Below are positions 26,310 to 36,103 of a DNA stretch of 64,000 bases, one piece after another; the stretch's first letter is position 1; each line of letters starts with the position of its first letter. Made by a program: the position numbers and the translations under genes. Origin of the DNA: Clostridium sp. LS (GTDB lineage Bacteria > Bacillota > Clostridia > Clostridiales > Clostridiaceae); assembly GCF_002760435.1 (NCBI RefSeq), contig NZ_AUUU01000028.1, positions 1-64,000 on the forward strand, in the 5' to 3' direction. The notes under the pieces were generated by a model. That model worked only from the letters and a program-made list of their open reading frames with translations, made no database searches and was not told where the DNA came from.

Positions 26310-27428
26310 TCATATATATAGTGACTTATATATACCATAAATTTCTTCTCTATTCAGTTTCGCATAATTGTTAGCCATTAATCTTTGCTGTTTTTCAATT
26401 ACACTATCTGCAAACTCTGATAATTCTCCTTCGCTAACCCCATATTCATATAGAGACTTCTTTGTAATTAAATTATTTAATAAATTTTCTATATATTCAT
26501 AAACCTTATCCTCAGTACATTTCAGTAGGGAAGCTAAGAATTTATTCAGTTCTTTAATTTCTCCATCTGGATTAATTTTTTGATACACTTTAAATATTCC
26601 CGTAAACATAACATAGTTAGCTTCTCCATGAGGTACATGATATGCTGAACTTAGCGGATAGCTCATTGCATGAACTGCTGCACATCCTGCATTTCCAAAG
26701 GCAATTCCAGCATAATTACTCGCTAAAAGAAAATCATCTAATATCTCTTTACTCGCATCCTTTCCTTCTTCTTTAATCTTTTTGTAACCTTTAAGTATTA
26801 TTTCCATCGCCTTTATAGAAAAAAGCTTTGTATGTGCGGTTGCTTTAGGCGATAAATATGATTCTATTGCGTGAATAAATGCGTCTATTGAACTAGTCGC
26901 AAACACATCAAATGGCAAACACTGTAGTAATTCTGGTATCATAATAGCACTATCAGCATATAATTCATCTGTCGCTAGTCCCATTTTAGTATTTCTTTTC
27001 TTTAATTCTAAGATTGAAATATTTGTAACTTCGCTTCCAGTACCGCATGTAGTTGGTACCAAAACCAATTCCTTCTCTTTTATAATTTCTAGCTTATGAT
27101 CAAACAAATCCACAACTGGTGAAATATTCTTTAAGGCAAATAATTTTCCTATATCAAGAATAGACCCTCCTCCAATGGCAATAATCCTCTCATAAGATAT
27201 CCTCTTAATATTTTCATACATAGCTTCAACCATTTCATCTGAAGGCTCACCACTTCCATAGTTTTCTCTGAACAAAACAGCAGCCTCGTTCACATTAGAT
27301 TTCAAGTAATCATCATAAATCCTTTTATTTGTAATTACCAAATCGTCTTTTCCAATACGGAATTCCTTACAAAAAGTTTTGCAATCATCATATTTATATA
27401 TTGTAGGGTTCAGCATTAGTTGTTTCAT
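26310..27428 (-). CDS. Iron-containing alcohol dehydrogenase, 4-hydroxybutyrate dehydrogenase type
   Basis: A 372-aa type III alcohol dehydrogenase. Seen: the NAD(P) motif IIAIGGGSILDIGKL, VPTTCGTGSEVTNISI, the metal-site helix DAFIHAIESYLSP and GNAGCAAVHAMSYPLSSAYH followed by VPHGEAN. The sequence pattern (PFDVFATSSIDAFIHAIES, SSAYHVPHGEANYVMF) resembles 4-hydroxybutyrate dehydrogenases such as that of C. kluyveri, which reduce succinate semialdehyde. It lies next to putrescine aminotransferase, which fits disposal of the semialdehyde from 4-aminobutyrate. Other aldehydes cannot be excluded. AAGGAGGGG precedes the ATG; a strong terminator-like hairpin lies directly upstream. Confidence 0.85.
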   Translation of the reverse strand: MKQLMLNPTIYKYDDCKTFCKEFRIGKDDLVITNKRIYDDYLKSNVNEAAVLFRENYGSGEPSDEMVEAMYENIKRISYERIIAIGGGSILDIGKLFALKNISPVVDLFDHKLEIIKEKELVLVPTTCGTGSEVTNISILELKKRNTKMGLATDELYADSAIMIPELLQCLPFDVFATSSIDAFIHAIESYLSPKATAHTKLFSIKAMEIILKGYKKIKEEGKDASKEILDDFLLASNYAGIAFGNAGCAAVHAMSYPLSSAYHVPHGEANYVMFTGIFKVYQKINPDGEIKELNKFLASLLKCTEDKVYEYIENLLNNLITKKSLYEYGVSEGELSEFADSVIEKQQRLMANNYAKLNREEIYGIYKSLYI

Positions 27429-27454
27429 AAATATATATCCCCTCCTTATTAAAA

Positions 27455-27486
27455 AAAGATGCTATATATATGTATATAGCATCTTT
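27455..27486 (-). terminator. Terminator-like hairpin between patA and the 4HbD-like gene
   Basis: A perfect 14-bp stem (27455-27468 with 27473-27486), a 4-base loop and, on the minus strand, seven T's. It ends only 27 bases before the next start codon, leaving no room for a separate promoter, so the downstream gene must depend on read-through or processing. Confidence 0.8.
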
Positions 27487-27490
27487 GCTT

Positions 27491-28846
27491 TTATAAATTA
27501 AATTCTTTTTTAGTATCTTCTAGTGCTGCGTCCATTCTTTCAATTACATTATCCATGTCCTCTTTTGAAATAACAGCTGCTGGCTCAAAACGAACACACT
27601 TAGCATTAACTAAAGTTCCTGCAGTCATAACGCCTCTTTTAAACAAACCTTTAGCAACTGAGTATCCTATATCACTTTCACAAAATTCTACTGCGAGCAT
27701 TAGTCCAGTACCTCTTACTTCATTAATAACTGTAGGATACTTTTTCCATAAGCCTTCTAATTCAGCTTTTAAATATTCCCCTTTTTCCTTACATTGTCCA
27801 GGAACATCATTTTCTAACATGTATTTTATTGTCGCAAGTGCTGCTGAGCAGCAAACTGGATTTCCACCAAAAGTTGGTGATCCTAGTAGCCATGGATTGT
27901 CTATTAATTCTTGTGTCCACATTTTAGGTCTGCATATGATTCCTGTTATTGGCATTATTCCACCACCAAAGGCTTTACCAAAAGTCATAATATCAGGGGT
28001 TACCCCTTCTGCTTCACATCTCCACATTGTTCCAGTTCTACCCATACCAGTTTGAATCTCATCAAATATTAATGCTACTCCATATTCATCACATATTTCA
28101 CGTACTTCTTGTAGATACCCTTCTGGCGGAATAATAATTCCCGCTTCACCTTGTATTGGTTCTAATATAACAGCTGCAACTTTTTCTCCAACTGCATAAA
28201 GATTTCTTATTGCCTTTCTCATATCTTCTGCATTACCATATTCAACATGCTGCACTTGTTGTACCATTGGTGTATAAGGCACTCTATATGTGCTCTTACC
28301 GCCCATTGAAACAGCACCCATTGACTTACCATGGAAGGCTCCTACTGTTGAAATATACCATCTTCCGCCCGTAGCGATTCTTGCAAGTTTTAATGCCATT
28401 TCTACAGCTTCTGCTCCCCCATTGGTAAAGAAACAGTATTCTAAGTCTCCAGGAGTAATATCAGCAACTGCTTTTGCAAGATACCCTCTTAATGGATCTA
28501 ATAATTCTTGTGAATGCAATGCTTGATGATCTAGTTGCGCCTTTACAACATCAAGTATCTCCTCATTTCTATGTCCACATGTATAAATTCCAAACCCACC
28601 CAAACAATCGATAAATTTTTCTCCATATAAGCCTGTACAGTAAGATCCTTCATCTGTCCATTCTATCACCGCTGCATTAGTTGATACTGATTTTCTGTAT
28701 TTAAGCCAGCCTGGACTTACATAATTATCAAAATAATTTATTGTATCCTTTGTAATTTGTTCCTTATCATCATTTGTTAATTCATCACTTTTAATATATC
28801 CTATGACTTTCTTTAAATCTCGAATAACTTTTGCTTTTTCTCCCAT
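27491..28846 (-). CDS. patA: Putrescine aminotransferase
   Basis: A 451-aa class III PLP aminotransferase, very similar in layout to E. coli PatA (YgjG). It moves the amino group of putrescine to 2-oxoglutarate and yields 4-aminobutanal. Seen: VSPGWLKYRKSVSTNAAVIE, GEKFIDCLGGFGIYTCGHRN, SQELLDPLRGYLAK, AFHGKSMGAVSMGGKSTYR, the cofactor Asp in LIFDEIQTGMGRTG and the PLP lysine in MTFGKAFGGGIMPI. Ornithine aminotransferases lack the long LHSQELLDPLR stretch, so the putrescine call is firm. It heads a unit with a 4HbD-like gene; a terminator-like hairpin precedes it. Confidence 0.93.
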   Translation of the reverse strand: MGEKAKVIRDLKKVIGYIKSDELTNDDKEQITKDTINYFDNYVSPGWLKYRKSVSTNAAVIEWTDEGSYCTGLYGEKFIDCLGGFGIYTCGHRNEEILDVVKAQLDHQALHSQELLDPLRGYLAKAVADITPGDLEYCFFTNGGAEAVEMALKLARIATGGRWYISTVGAFHGKSMGAVSMGGKSTYRVPYTPMVQQVQHVEYGNAEDMRKAIRNLYAVGEKVAAVILEPIQGEAGIIIPPEGYLQEVREICDEYGVALIFDEIQTGMGRTGTMWRCEAEGVTPDIMTFGKAFGGGIMPITGIICRPKMWTQELIDNPWLLGSPTFGGNPVCCSAALATIKYMLENDVPGQCKEKGEYLKAELEGLWKKYPTVINEVRGTGLMLAVEFCESDIGYSVAKGLFKRGVMTAGTLVNAKCVRFEPAAVISKEDMDNVIERMDAALEDTKKEFNL

Positions 28847-28874
28847 AATAGTATACTTCCTTTCTAAAATTAAA

Positions 28875-28917
28875 ACGACGCATTACATTGATTCCTAAAT
28901 CAGTAATACGCCGTCGT
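28875..28917 (-). promoter_or_regulatory. Terminator/attenuator-like hairpin in the patA leader
   Basis: ACGACG/CGTCGT outer arms, ATTAC/GTAAT and GATT/AATC inner arms form one long interrupted stem. On the minus strand it is followed by TTTTAATTTTAG and then the patA ribosome binding site. It ends 28 bases before the patA ATG, so it is in the leader if the promoter is further upstream. Confidence 0.55.
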
Positions 28918-29209
28918 ATTTAATCTATTTCTTTTATTGATTCTATTATAAGATAAATCAGCTAATGAAGACAATTCTCTTAGCGTATGGTTATTGCATT
29001 ATTTTAGGAGTACTAATACTACTTTATAAGTACCTTTTTTCTTATATAGTGCCTACAGCTCCTAATATTTAAGCATTGATGCAAATATATACAATTTAGC
29101 CGGTTTATGATACACTATTCTTAATGAACATCTTTGTTCATATTGTGAATTTTCATATCAAGTGACATATTTATTTTAACATAATATATAATTACAGAGA
29201 GGTATTTAT
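28918..29209. promoter_or_regulatory. Divergent intergenic region patA / LuxR regulator 1
   Basis: AT-rich spacer that must hold the promoters of patA (minus) and the regulator (plus). AGGAGTACTAATACT (29006-29020) resembles half of the palindrome upstream of the second LuxR gene (AGGAGTATATTA). I could not define -35/-10 hexamers with confidence. Confidence 0.35.
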
Positions 29210-29962
29210 ATGCAAAATAATGAATTTCTCTTAATAAACAATATAATTTATCAGATATATAGCATTCCTGATTTTGATACTATGAAAATCACGTTCTTAA
29301 ATCTGCTAAAAATGCTAATTCCCAACACAGCTTCGAGCATCTTAATGGCCGATCATACAGCTTCTAAAAACTTACTTTGTGATCCTATTTGTGTACCCGA
29401 GGTCTATTCACAAACCGAAAAGAATTATCTTTTGAATGAGGATGAAGACTATACCCGTTGGATAATGCTTAGCGGTCAATGCCTTCTTATTCGTGAAAGC
29501 GATTTGATGCCTGAAGAAGAACGAGTGAAAACAGTGCTTTATAAAAAGTGCTACGAACCATTTGGGCTCCATTACTCGCTGCAATTAAACCTTGTATATA
29601 ATGATTTGTTCTTAGGAGTAGTTACAATTTATCGTAAAAAAGAAGAAGGGGATTTTAATTCTGATGAGATGTTTATTGTAAAAGCTTTTAGTGACCATCT
29701 AAATCTTCGTTTTTATGATTATTATACAAAGGATTCAAAAAATTCTTCTAGCAAATCCTATTCAATAGCAAATCTTGCTGCGCAATATAACTTAACAAAC
29801 CGTGAAGTGGAAGTTTTACAATTAATTTTTCAGGATATGGACAATGATCAAATTGCAGACAAGCTTTGTATAAGTGGATATACCTTAAAAAAACATATTC
29901 AGAATTTATATCGCAAATTTGATGTATCTACCAAATGGAACTTGTTAAAATTTAGAGAATAA
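29210..29962 (+). CDS. LuxR-type regulator 1 of the polyamine island
   Basis: 250 aa. Residues about 185-245 form a LuxR/NarL helix-turn-helix: NLTNREVEVLQLIFQDMDND, QIADKLCISGYTLKKHIQNL and YRKFDVST. The first 175 residues resemble a GAF-like sensor domain (LFLGVVTIYRKKEEGDFNSD). There is no receiver domain, so it is not a response regulator. It shares its layout with the protein at 37819-38580 at the other end of the island (both begin with INNIxYQIxSI). It is divergent from patA, so it probably controls it. GAGAGG precedes the ATG. Confidence 0.87.
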   Translation: MQNNEFLLINNIIYQIYSIPDFDTMKITFLNLLKMLIPNTASSILMADHTASKNLLCDPICVPEVYSQTEKNYLLNEDEDYTRWIMLSGQCLLIRESDLMPEEERVKTVLYKKCYEPFGLHYSLQLNLVYNDLFLGVVTIYRKKEEGDFNSDEMFIVKAFSDHLNLRFYDYYTKDSKNSSSKSYSIANLAAQYNLTNREVEVLQLIFQDMDNDQIADKLCISGYTLKKHIQNLYRKFDVSTKWNLLKFRE

Positions 29963-30273
29963 ACACATTTGTAATGTATTGTGAAGGACATTTACTCTTT
30001 ATATAGGTAACTTAAAAAAACTTAGAGTAACAACAAAACAAAGAAATAGAATACACATATGTGGAGCAGGCATTGAAAAATGAGCTGCTGCATATCTTTA
30101 CGGGAAGTTGTTCCACTTTTGCTTGTCCTATGCTTGTCACAAGAACATGCAGAAGTTGGCGCAACTTTCAGTTTAGATATGCAAAGCGAAATTTTTCATA
30201 GTCCTGAGGAACATATATGCATTCTATTTCGGTTGTTTATTGCTTTACTTTAAGTTCTTCACAATACCTTTAT
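29963..30273. other. Intergenic region with a GC-richer segment, possible gene remnant
   Basis: Between about 30060 and 30200 the base composition is visibly richer in G and C than its surroundings. On the plus strand, one frame (30080-30253) reads 57 codons from ATG with no ribosome binding site; another frame upstream reads IEYTYVEQALKNELLHIF before breaking. I recognise neither. It may be a decayed gene or transferred fragment. No terminator of good quality follows regulator 1. Confidence 0.35.
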
Positions 30274-31755
30274 TTAATGTTCGTACCAGCCAATTGGCCC
30301 TGGTGTTAAATTAATATTTATTTGTTTTATTTCTTGATATTCTTCTAACCCATGAACTCCTAGCTCTCTTCCATATCCACTCATTTTATACCCTCCCCAT
30401 GGTGCTTCATTAAACGTTGGGTTGTAACAGTTAACCCATGTAATTCCTGCGCGAATCTCTTTTATCACTTTTAGTGCTCTTGTTCCATTAGATGTGAATA
30501 CTGCACCCGCCAAACCATATACTGTATCATTAGCTAAAGCTATAGCCTCTTCCTCTGTCTTAAATGTTTGAATTGTTACAACAGGTCCAAAAATTTCTTC
30601 TTTTACAATAGTCATATCTGAAGTACAGTTATCAAATATAGTTGGTCTCACATAATAGCCTTCTTCACATTCTCCTTCTGTATATCTTTCGCCACCACAA
30701 ACTAGAGTTGCGCCTTCTTTTTTACCTATCTCTATATATCTTAATACTGTTTCCATATGCTCCTTTGAAACTAATGGCCCCATATCAGGATTATTTACTG
30801 GGTTACCTATAGTCATAGCATTTGCTTTTTCTGCAAGACGTGCCACAAATTTATCCCTAATTGATTCCTCAATAATAATACGTGAACCTGCTGAGCAAAC
30901 TTCACCTTGGTTGAAGAAAATACCAACCATTGCCCATTCTACAGCACCTTCAAAATCTGCATCCGCGAAAATAATATTAGGTGATTTTCCACCAAGTTCT
31001 AATCCAACCTTCTTAAGATTACCTACAGCTGCTTTAGCAATACCTTGACCTACTTCTGTGCTTCCTGTGAAAGTAACCATGTCTACATCTTTACTTTCAG
31101 CTATTTCTTGCCCTACAGTTCCACCTGATCCTAATACTAAATTTACACACCCTTTTGGAAGACCTATTTCATCAAATACTTCAAATAATGCAATAGTTGA
31201 TAATGGTGTATTTGAACTTGGCTTGAATACAACGCTGTTTCCCGCCGCTATTGCTGGTGCTAACTTCCAAACAGCCATTAAAAATGGGTAATTCCACGGA
31301 GTAATTTGTCCGCATACACCTACTGGTTCATGAACAGTATATGAATGCATTTCTCCAAATCCATCATTTACATCATAAACTCCGCCATATGGCTTTGTGA
31401 TTAAGCCTGCATAATACCTAAAGCAATGAATTCCATCATCAATATCTCCTTCTGCCTCGCGAAGTGGTTTACCATTGTCTATAGTATCAAGCATTGCAAA
31501 TTTATCTCTCTTTTCTGCTATCTTATCTGCAATCTGCAAAAGTATATCTGCACGAGCCTGTGCATTCATTCTTCTCCATTCGCCTTTTCCATAAAATGAT
31601 TCTTTTGCTGCTGCTATTGCTAATTTAGTATCCTCAACTCCGCCTTCAGTCGTTTTTGCGATTACTTGTCCATTAGCTGGATTTATAACATCTCTTGTTT
31701 TTTTAGAAAGTGCTTCTACCCATTCCCCATTAATATACATTTTTTTGATTTCCAT
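30274..31755 (-). CDS. NAD-dependent aldehyde dehydrogenase (4-aminobutanal/betaine aldehyde type)
   Basis: 493 aa. Classic ALDH motifs: PWNYPFLMAVWKLAPAIAAG, the NAD site FTGSTEVGQGIAKAA, the general base LELGGKSPN, the catalytic cysteine NQGEVCSAGSRI and IFGPVVTIQTF near the end. The similarity to betaine-aldehyde and aminobutyraldehyde dehydrogenases and its place between the amidohydrolase and putrescine aminotransferase genes suggest oxidation of 4-aminobutanal to 4-aminobutyrate; the exact substrate is an inference. The ATG at 31753-31755 follows GAGGAAGAG; an upstream ATG at 31773 has a poorer site. It lies 97 bp after the amidohydrolase gene. Confidence 0.9.
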   Translation of the reverse strand: MEIKKMYINGEWVEALSKKTRDVINPANGQVIAKTTEGGVEDTKLAIAAAKESFYGKGEWRRMNAQARADILLQIADKIAEKRDKFAMLDTIDNGKPLREAEGDIDDGIHCFRYYAGLITKPYGGVYDVNDGFGEMHSYTVHEPVGVCGQITPWNYPFLMAVWKLAPAIAAGNSVVFKPSSNTPLSTIALFEVFDEIGLPKGCVNLVLGSGGTVGQEIAESKDVDMVTFTGSTEVGQGIAKAAVGNLKKVGLELGGKSPNIIFADADFEGAVEWAMVGIFFNQGEVCSAGSRIIIEESIRDKFVARLAEKANAMTIGNPVNNPDMGPLVSKEHMETVLRYIEIGKKEGATLVCGGERYTEGECEEGYYVRPTIFDNCTSDMTIVKEEIFGPVVTIQTFKTEEEAIALANDTVYGLAGAVFTSNGTRALKVIKEIRAGITWVNCYNPTFNEAPWGGYKMSGYGRELGVHGLEEYQEIKQININLTPGPIGWYEH

Positions 31756-31852
31756 AATATCTCTTCCTCTCAATTTATTCAGTTAACAGTTAACAATTTA
31801 CAGTTTCGGATGAAAAGTCTTCGACTTCTCTTAAAAACTAATTGAACCTTTA

Positions 31853-33223
31853 TCACCATTTCCATAATTCACATTTATCTTTAATAGTTCTTCCTGCGTT
31901 TACATCCAATATTTCTTTTCCTTTCACAGTCATAACTCCATTGACAAATACATATTCAATTCCCTCGGGCCTTGCATCTGTAGCTCCAAAGCAAGGATAA
32001 TCCGCCTTGTCTTCTATAATCTTTGCATCGAAAATTAAAATATCTGCATCTGCCCCTACTTCGATTGTACCTTTATTGTTTAAACCTAAACGTTTTGCTG
32101 GCATATAAGTGCAGCGTCTAATGGCTTCCATTAATGTGATTCTATGCTGTTCTCTTACCATAGTTCTAAAAAATTTAGGATATGTGCCCGCATCCTGAGG
32201 ATGACCTGGTATCCCACTGTCATATAATGTACCTGCATCTGTACAAACCATTACATAAGGTTTTTCTAAAATTTCAAATACTTCATACTCTTCGCCTACC
32301 ATACCTATTCCTGTATCATCAGGATAATCTCGTCTAAGCTCTTCATACATTTCTTTTGTTAATCTCTGCCCTCTATATTTACCAGTTCCAGCTATTAAAC
32401 TACTGTAATCACATCCCCATTTTTCCACGCAACCCTCATCGAAGACGGCACTTCCAATGGCTGTTGCAAAGCCGCTGTATAATCCACTATCTACTGATAT
32501 ATCCAACCCTTCCGCTAAGGCTTCATCAATCATATGGAGTGCCTCTGTAGCCATTCCCATCCCAAATTGATAAGTTAAATGCGAGATATTTACTACTGCT
32601 CCAGTTTTTTTAGTTATATCAATTGCTTCTCTTAAGGATGAAAGGCCACCATAGCAATCTGATCTCGTATGAATAGATACTAATTTCCCATATTTAGCTG
32701 CAACTTTGGATAGTTCTAGAACCTCTTTTGATGAGCTTCCTGGTACATATTCAAGCCCAAATGACAGTCCGCTTACTCCAAAATTAAATGCTTTTTCAAG
32801 AATAACTTTCATTTTTTCAATTTCTTCATCGCTTGACGCTTTGTATCGATCAGTAACTCCAACTTGTTCTCTTAGAGAAGTATGCCCAATTTGTTCAATC
32901 TGATTAATTAAGAAATCATCATATTTCTTATAAAATTCCTCCATGTTTTCTGGAGACATTCCACAATTTCCATTGTATACTGTAGTGACTCCCATAGCAG
33001 CCATTACCTTTGCACAATCTAAATTCCCTTCTACATGAGCATGAATATCTATAATTCCTGGACATACTATTTTTCCTCTAACATCTATTTCACTATTTCC
33101 CTCTATATCCTCTCTTGTTATAACGCTTATTTTTCCCTTTAGAATTCCAAGACTAGCTACAGTACTCCTTTTATTTTTAGGATCTATTATAGTACCATTC
33201 TTAATAACAACATCGTATTTCAT
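31853..33223 (-). CDS. Amidohydrolase of the N-acyl-D-amino-acid deacylase type
   Basis: A 456-aa metal-dependent amidohydrolase. Seen: N-terminal KNGTIIDPKNKR, the metal motif GIIDIHAHVEG, VYNGNCGMSPENMEEF, SIHTRSD, the His in VVNISHLTYQFG, the catalytic Asp in VMVCTDAGTLYD, and the closing GTIEVGADADILIFDA. GNCG and the D-Ala-like loop resemble D-aminoacylase, and dihydroorotase is more distant. It follows potC by 35 bp and precedes the aldehyde dehydrogenase, so it belongs to the transporter unit. In this context the substrate could be an acylated or carbamoylated polyamine or amino acid brought in by Pot, but that is a guess. AAAGGATGAG precedes the ATG. Confidence 0.82.
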   Translation of the reverse strand: MKYDVVIKNGTIIDPKNKRSTVASLGILKGKISVITREDIEGNSEIDVRGKIVCPGIIDIHAHVEGNLDCAKVMAAMGVTTVYNGNCGMSPENMEEFYKKYDDFLINQIEQIGHTSLREQVGVTDRYKASSDEEIEKMKVILEKAFNFGVSGLSFGLEYVPGSSSKEVLELSKVAAKYGKLVSIHTRSDCYGGLSSLREAIDITKKTGAVVNISHLTYQFGMGMATEALHMIDEALAEGLDISVDSGLYSGFATAIGSAVFDEGCVEKWGCDYSSLIAGTGKYRGQRLTKEMYEELRRDYPDDTGIGMVGEEYEVFEILEKPYVMVCTDAGTLYDSGIPGHPQDAGTYPKFFRTMVREQHRITLMEAIRRCTYMPAKRLGLNNKGTIEVGADADILIFDAKIIEDKADYPCFGATDARPEGIEYVFVNGVMTVKGKEILDVNAGRTIKDKCELWKW

Positions 33224-33258
33224 TATTAACTCATCCTTTTCTTGCAATTACAAAGCCT

Positions 33259-34065
33259 TTATATTTTATTAGCTTTTAGTTTTTTAACTTGAAATGCAGT
33301 ATTTATAACTATAATTATTATGGTTACAAGCATTATTACTGTAGATAAAGCATTTACCTCAGGTGTTACTCCTGTCTTTACCATTGAGAAAATCTTGAGC
33401 GGTAAAGTTGTACTTCCTGGTCCAGTTGTAAAGAAGCTGATTACAACATCGTCAATAGATAATGAAAATGCCAACATGGCCCCAGATAAAACTCCTGGCA
33501 TTATAATTGGAAGAGTTACTCTCCAAAAGGTTACAATACGGTTTGCACCCAAATCCATGGCTGCTTCTTCTAAAAATCTATCAAATCCAGCAAGTCTAGC
33601 TCTAACTGTTATTACAACAAAAGGAATACTAAAGGTAATATGAGATAAGGTAATACTTATAATTCCTAATGGAATACTTAAAGCCGAATATATAGAAAGT
33701 AATGCAATACCAAGTACAACTTCTGGAATTACTATAGGAATATATAGTAATTTATCTATTAAATTTCTTCCCCTAAATCTATATTTACTTAATCCAATAG
33801 CACCAATGGTTCCTATAATAGTTGAAACAACGGTACTTAATGCGCCGATAATCAAAGTATTTGTAAGTGCTTCCATAAGGGTTCTATTTTTAAAGAAACT
33901 TCCATACCACTGAAAAGTAAAACTTTCGAAAGTAATATTTAACTTTGAGGTATTGAATGAAAAAATAATTACATAGAAGATAGGAAGATATAAAAATAAG
34001 AAAACAAGATAAATATAAATATTTTTAAATATTCCAGATATATTTTTTTTCTGTGCCTTTGTCAT
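33259..34065 (-). CDS. potC: Polyamine ABC transporter permease PotC
   Basis: 268 aa with six hydrophobic helices. The N-terminus has YLPIFYVIIFSFN, the mid part the EAA loop LEEAAMDLGANRIVTFWRVT, and SIDDVVISFFTTGPGSTTLP follows, as in PotC/YdcV. It is one base from potB. It forms the membrane channel with PotB. Confidence 0.93.
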   Translation of the reverse strand: MTKAQKKNISGIFKNIYIYLVFLFLYLPIFYVIIFSFNTSKLNITFESFTFQWYGSFFKNRTLMEALTNTLIIGALSTVVSTIIGTIGAIGLSKYRFRGRNLIDKLLYIPIVIPEVVLGIALLSIYSALSIPLGIISITLSHITFSIPFVVITVRARLAGFDRFLEEAAMDLGANRIVTFWRVTLPIIMPGVLSGAMLAFSLSIDDVVISFFTTGPGSTTLPLKIFSMVKTGVTPEVNALSTVIMLVTIIIIVINTAFQVKKLKANKI

Positions 34066-34066
34066 T

Positions 34067-34930
34067 TTACATCCCTCCTAAATCATCCATATTACCACCA
34101 GATTTTTGATACAGCCATACAAGTATTAGGGTAATTATAATTAAGAAAATTGAAATTGCTGAACCTAATGGCCAATTTCTAGCAGTTATAAATTGAGTTC
34201 TAATAATATTACCAATTACCTGTGTTTTACTTCCACCAAGTAAATCAGTAACAAAGAAATATCCTAGTGCCGGAATAAATACTAAAATACTGCCTGCAAA
34301 TATTCCTGGCATTGTAAGGGGCAAAGTAACTTTTAAAAATGCAGTAGCAGGTTTTGCACCTAAATCATTACAAGCTTCTAAAAGAGACTTGTCTAATTTT
34401 TCTATTGAACTATATAATGGTAAAATCATAAACGGTAACAACATATATACAAGACCTATCATAACTCCTGTGGTATTGTATACCAGTTGAAGCGGCTCAT
34501 GAATTATTCCAAACTTCAGTAACGCTGAATTAATTATTCCATCTTTACGAAGCAAATTAATCCATCCAAAAAGTCTAATTAGAGAACTTACCAGGAATGG
34601 TACTATTACCATAGCCATAAAAACTGTCTTTTTTATAGTTGTTTTTTGAGCTATAAAATAGGTAAATGGGTAGGCAATTAGTATACATATTATAGTTGTA
34701 AAAGCTGAAATCAAAAGCGATTCACCAAAAACTTTTAAATATAGTGGATCAAATACTTGCATAAAGTTATTTAATGTAAATCCAATTACAACTCCGCCAT
34801 AAGCCCCTTTATTCATAAAACTCATAATAAATACATAAATAAAAGGAATAGCTACTAATAAAATCATCCATGCTGAGACTGGTCCTACTGTCGTAATAAG
34901 AGGTAAGTTTATTTTCTTTTTGTCACTCAT
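34067..34930 (-). CDS. potB: Polyamine ABC transporter permease PotB
   Basis: 287 aa, six hydrophobic helices. Seen: VIVPFLVSSLIRLFGWINLL, YMLLPFMILPLYSSIEKLDK and the EAA loop LLEACNDLGAKPATAFLKVT, as in PotB. It lies 12 bp after potA and 1 bp before potC, so translation is coupled. It forms the channel partner of PotC. Confidence 0.93.
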   Translation of the reverse strand: MSDKKKINLPLITTVGPVSAWMILLVAIPFIYVFIMSFMNKGAYGGVVIGFTLNNFMQVFDPLYLKVFGESLLISAFTTIICILIAYPFTYFIAQKTTIKKTVFMAMVIVPFLVSSLIRLFGWINLLRKDGIINSALLKFGIIHEPLQLVYNTTGVMIGLVYMLLPFMILPLYSSIEKLDKSLLEACNDLGAKPATAFLKVTLPLTMPGIFAGSILVFIPALGYFFVTDLLGGSKTQVIGNIIRTQFITARNWPLGSAISIFLIIITLILVWLYQKSGGNMDDLGGM

Positions 34931-34942
34931 CTAAATACCTCC

Positions 34943-36070
34943 TTATTTCACTTGTTTTTCTACTGTAAATACAGGATTGTCTATAACATTGAAGACTTCC
35001 TGGCTTTGCGATTTAATGACTACAGAATCTTCTTTTTCCCAATACACACATACTTCTGTGCCTACTGGCAATAATTCCACTTTGGGATTAGTATTCATTT
35101 TAACTTCCATACCTGTTGGAAGCACAATAATTGTTTTATTCACATTTCCAATATAGACATGTTCTTTTACTTTCCCTACAAGTGTGAATCCTTCCACCGG
35201 CTCTTTAGATAGCTTTATATTTTCTGGTCTTACTAAAACATAAATTATTTCATTATCTTCTATTTGAGAATCTAGTGCTAAAGCATCTCCAGTTTCTAAT
35301 TTCACTTTTAATACGTCATTTCCAAGTTTATTTGCAACTCCATAAAAAATATTAGATTCTCCAATAAAATCTGCAACAAATTTAGATCTTGGTTTTTCAT
35401 AAATTTCTTTTGGTGTTCCTATTTGTTCTAGGTCACCTCCATACATAATCGCAATTCTATCACTCATTGTAAGTGCCTCTTCTTGATCGTGAGTAACATA
35501 AACAAATGTAATCCCTAATTTCTTTTGGAGGCGTTTTAATTCAAATTGCATTTGCTTTCTTAACTTTAAGTCTAAAGCTCCTAACGGCTCGTCTAATAAT
35601 AATACCTTTGGCCTGTTTATAAGAGCTCTTCCTATTGCAACTCTTTGTTTTTGACCACCTGATAATTGATCAGGCTTTCTATTTTCAAAACCTACTAATT
35701 GTACTAGCTCAAGAATTTCAGTAACACGTTTTTTAATTTCTGCTTTGTTAACCTTCTTTACTGTTAATCCAAAAGCTAAATTATCATAAATAGTCATATG
35801 AGGAAACAAAGCATAGTTTTGAAAAACTGTATTTACTTCGCGCTCATATGGTTCATTATTTTGAACTTCTTCACCTTCAATATAAATATTTCCGCTTGTA
35901 GGGGTTTCAAAACCTGCTATCATCCTCAAGGTCGTGGTTTTTCCACAACCCGAGGGGCCAAGCATAGTTAAAAACTCACCTTGCTTTATTTCAATGAATA
36001 GGTCTCGAACTACATGATTATCTCCATATTTCTTATTTACATTTTCTATTTTTACGATGACCTCAGACAT
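34943..36070 (-). CDS. potA: Polyamine ABC transporter ATPase PotA
   Basis: 375 aa. Walker A is [16 protein letters not shown], the signature is LSGGQKQRVAIGRAL, Walker B is VLLLDEPLGALD and the H-loop is YVTHDQEEAL. The C-terminal TOBE domain begins near FIGESNIFYG. PotA energises polyamine import and often carries feedback inhibition by spermidine in its C-terminal domain. It lies 33 bp after potD, giving the order D-A-B-C. Confidence 0.94.
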   Translation of the reverse strand: MSEVIVKIENVNKKYGDNHVVRDLFIEIKQGEFLTMLGPSGCGKTTTLRMIAGFETPTSGNIYIEGEEVQNNEPYEREVNTVFQNYALFPHMTIYDNLAFGLTVKKVNKAEIKKRVTEILELVQLVGFENRKPDQLSGGQKQRVAIGRALINRPKVLLLDEPLGALDLKLRKQMQFELKRLQKKLGITFVYVTHDQEEALTMSDRIAIMYGGDLEQIGTPKEIYEKPRSKFVADFIGESNIFYGVANKLGNDVLKVKLETGDALALDSQIEDNEIIYVLVRPENIKLSKEPVEGFTLVGKVKEHVYIGNVNKTIIVLPTGMEVKMNTNPKVELLPVGTEVCVYWEKEDSVVIKSQSQEVFNVIDNPVFTVEKQVK

Positions 36071-36103
36071 TTCATCCCCTCCAAAGTTTTTAAATTTTGT
36101 AAT

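Noticed and set aside
31774..31852. Repeat-like motif AGTTAACAGTTAACAATT, with a related one near 48157-48187
   Set aside because: Similar AT-rich words are common in clostridial spacers; the two copies differ and have no boundaries that would define a mobile repeat.
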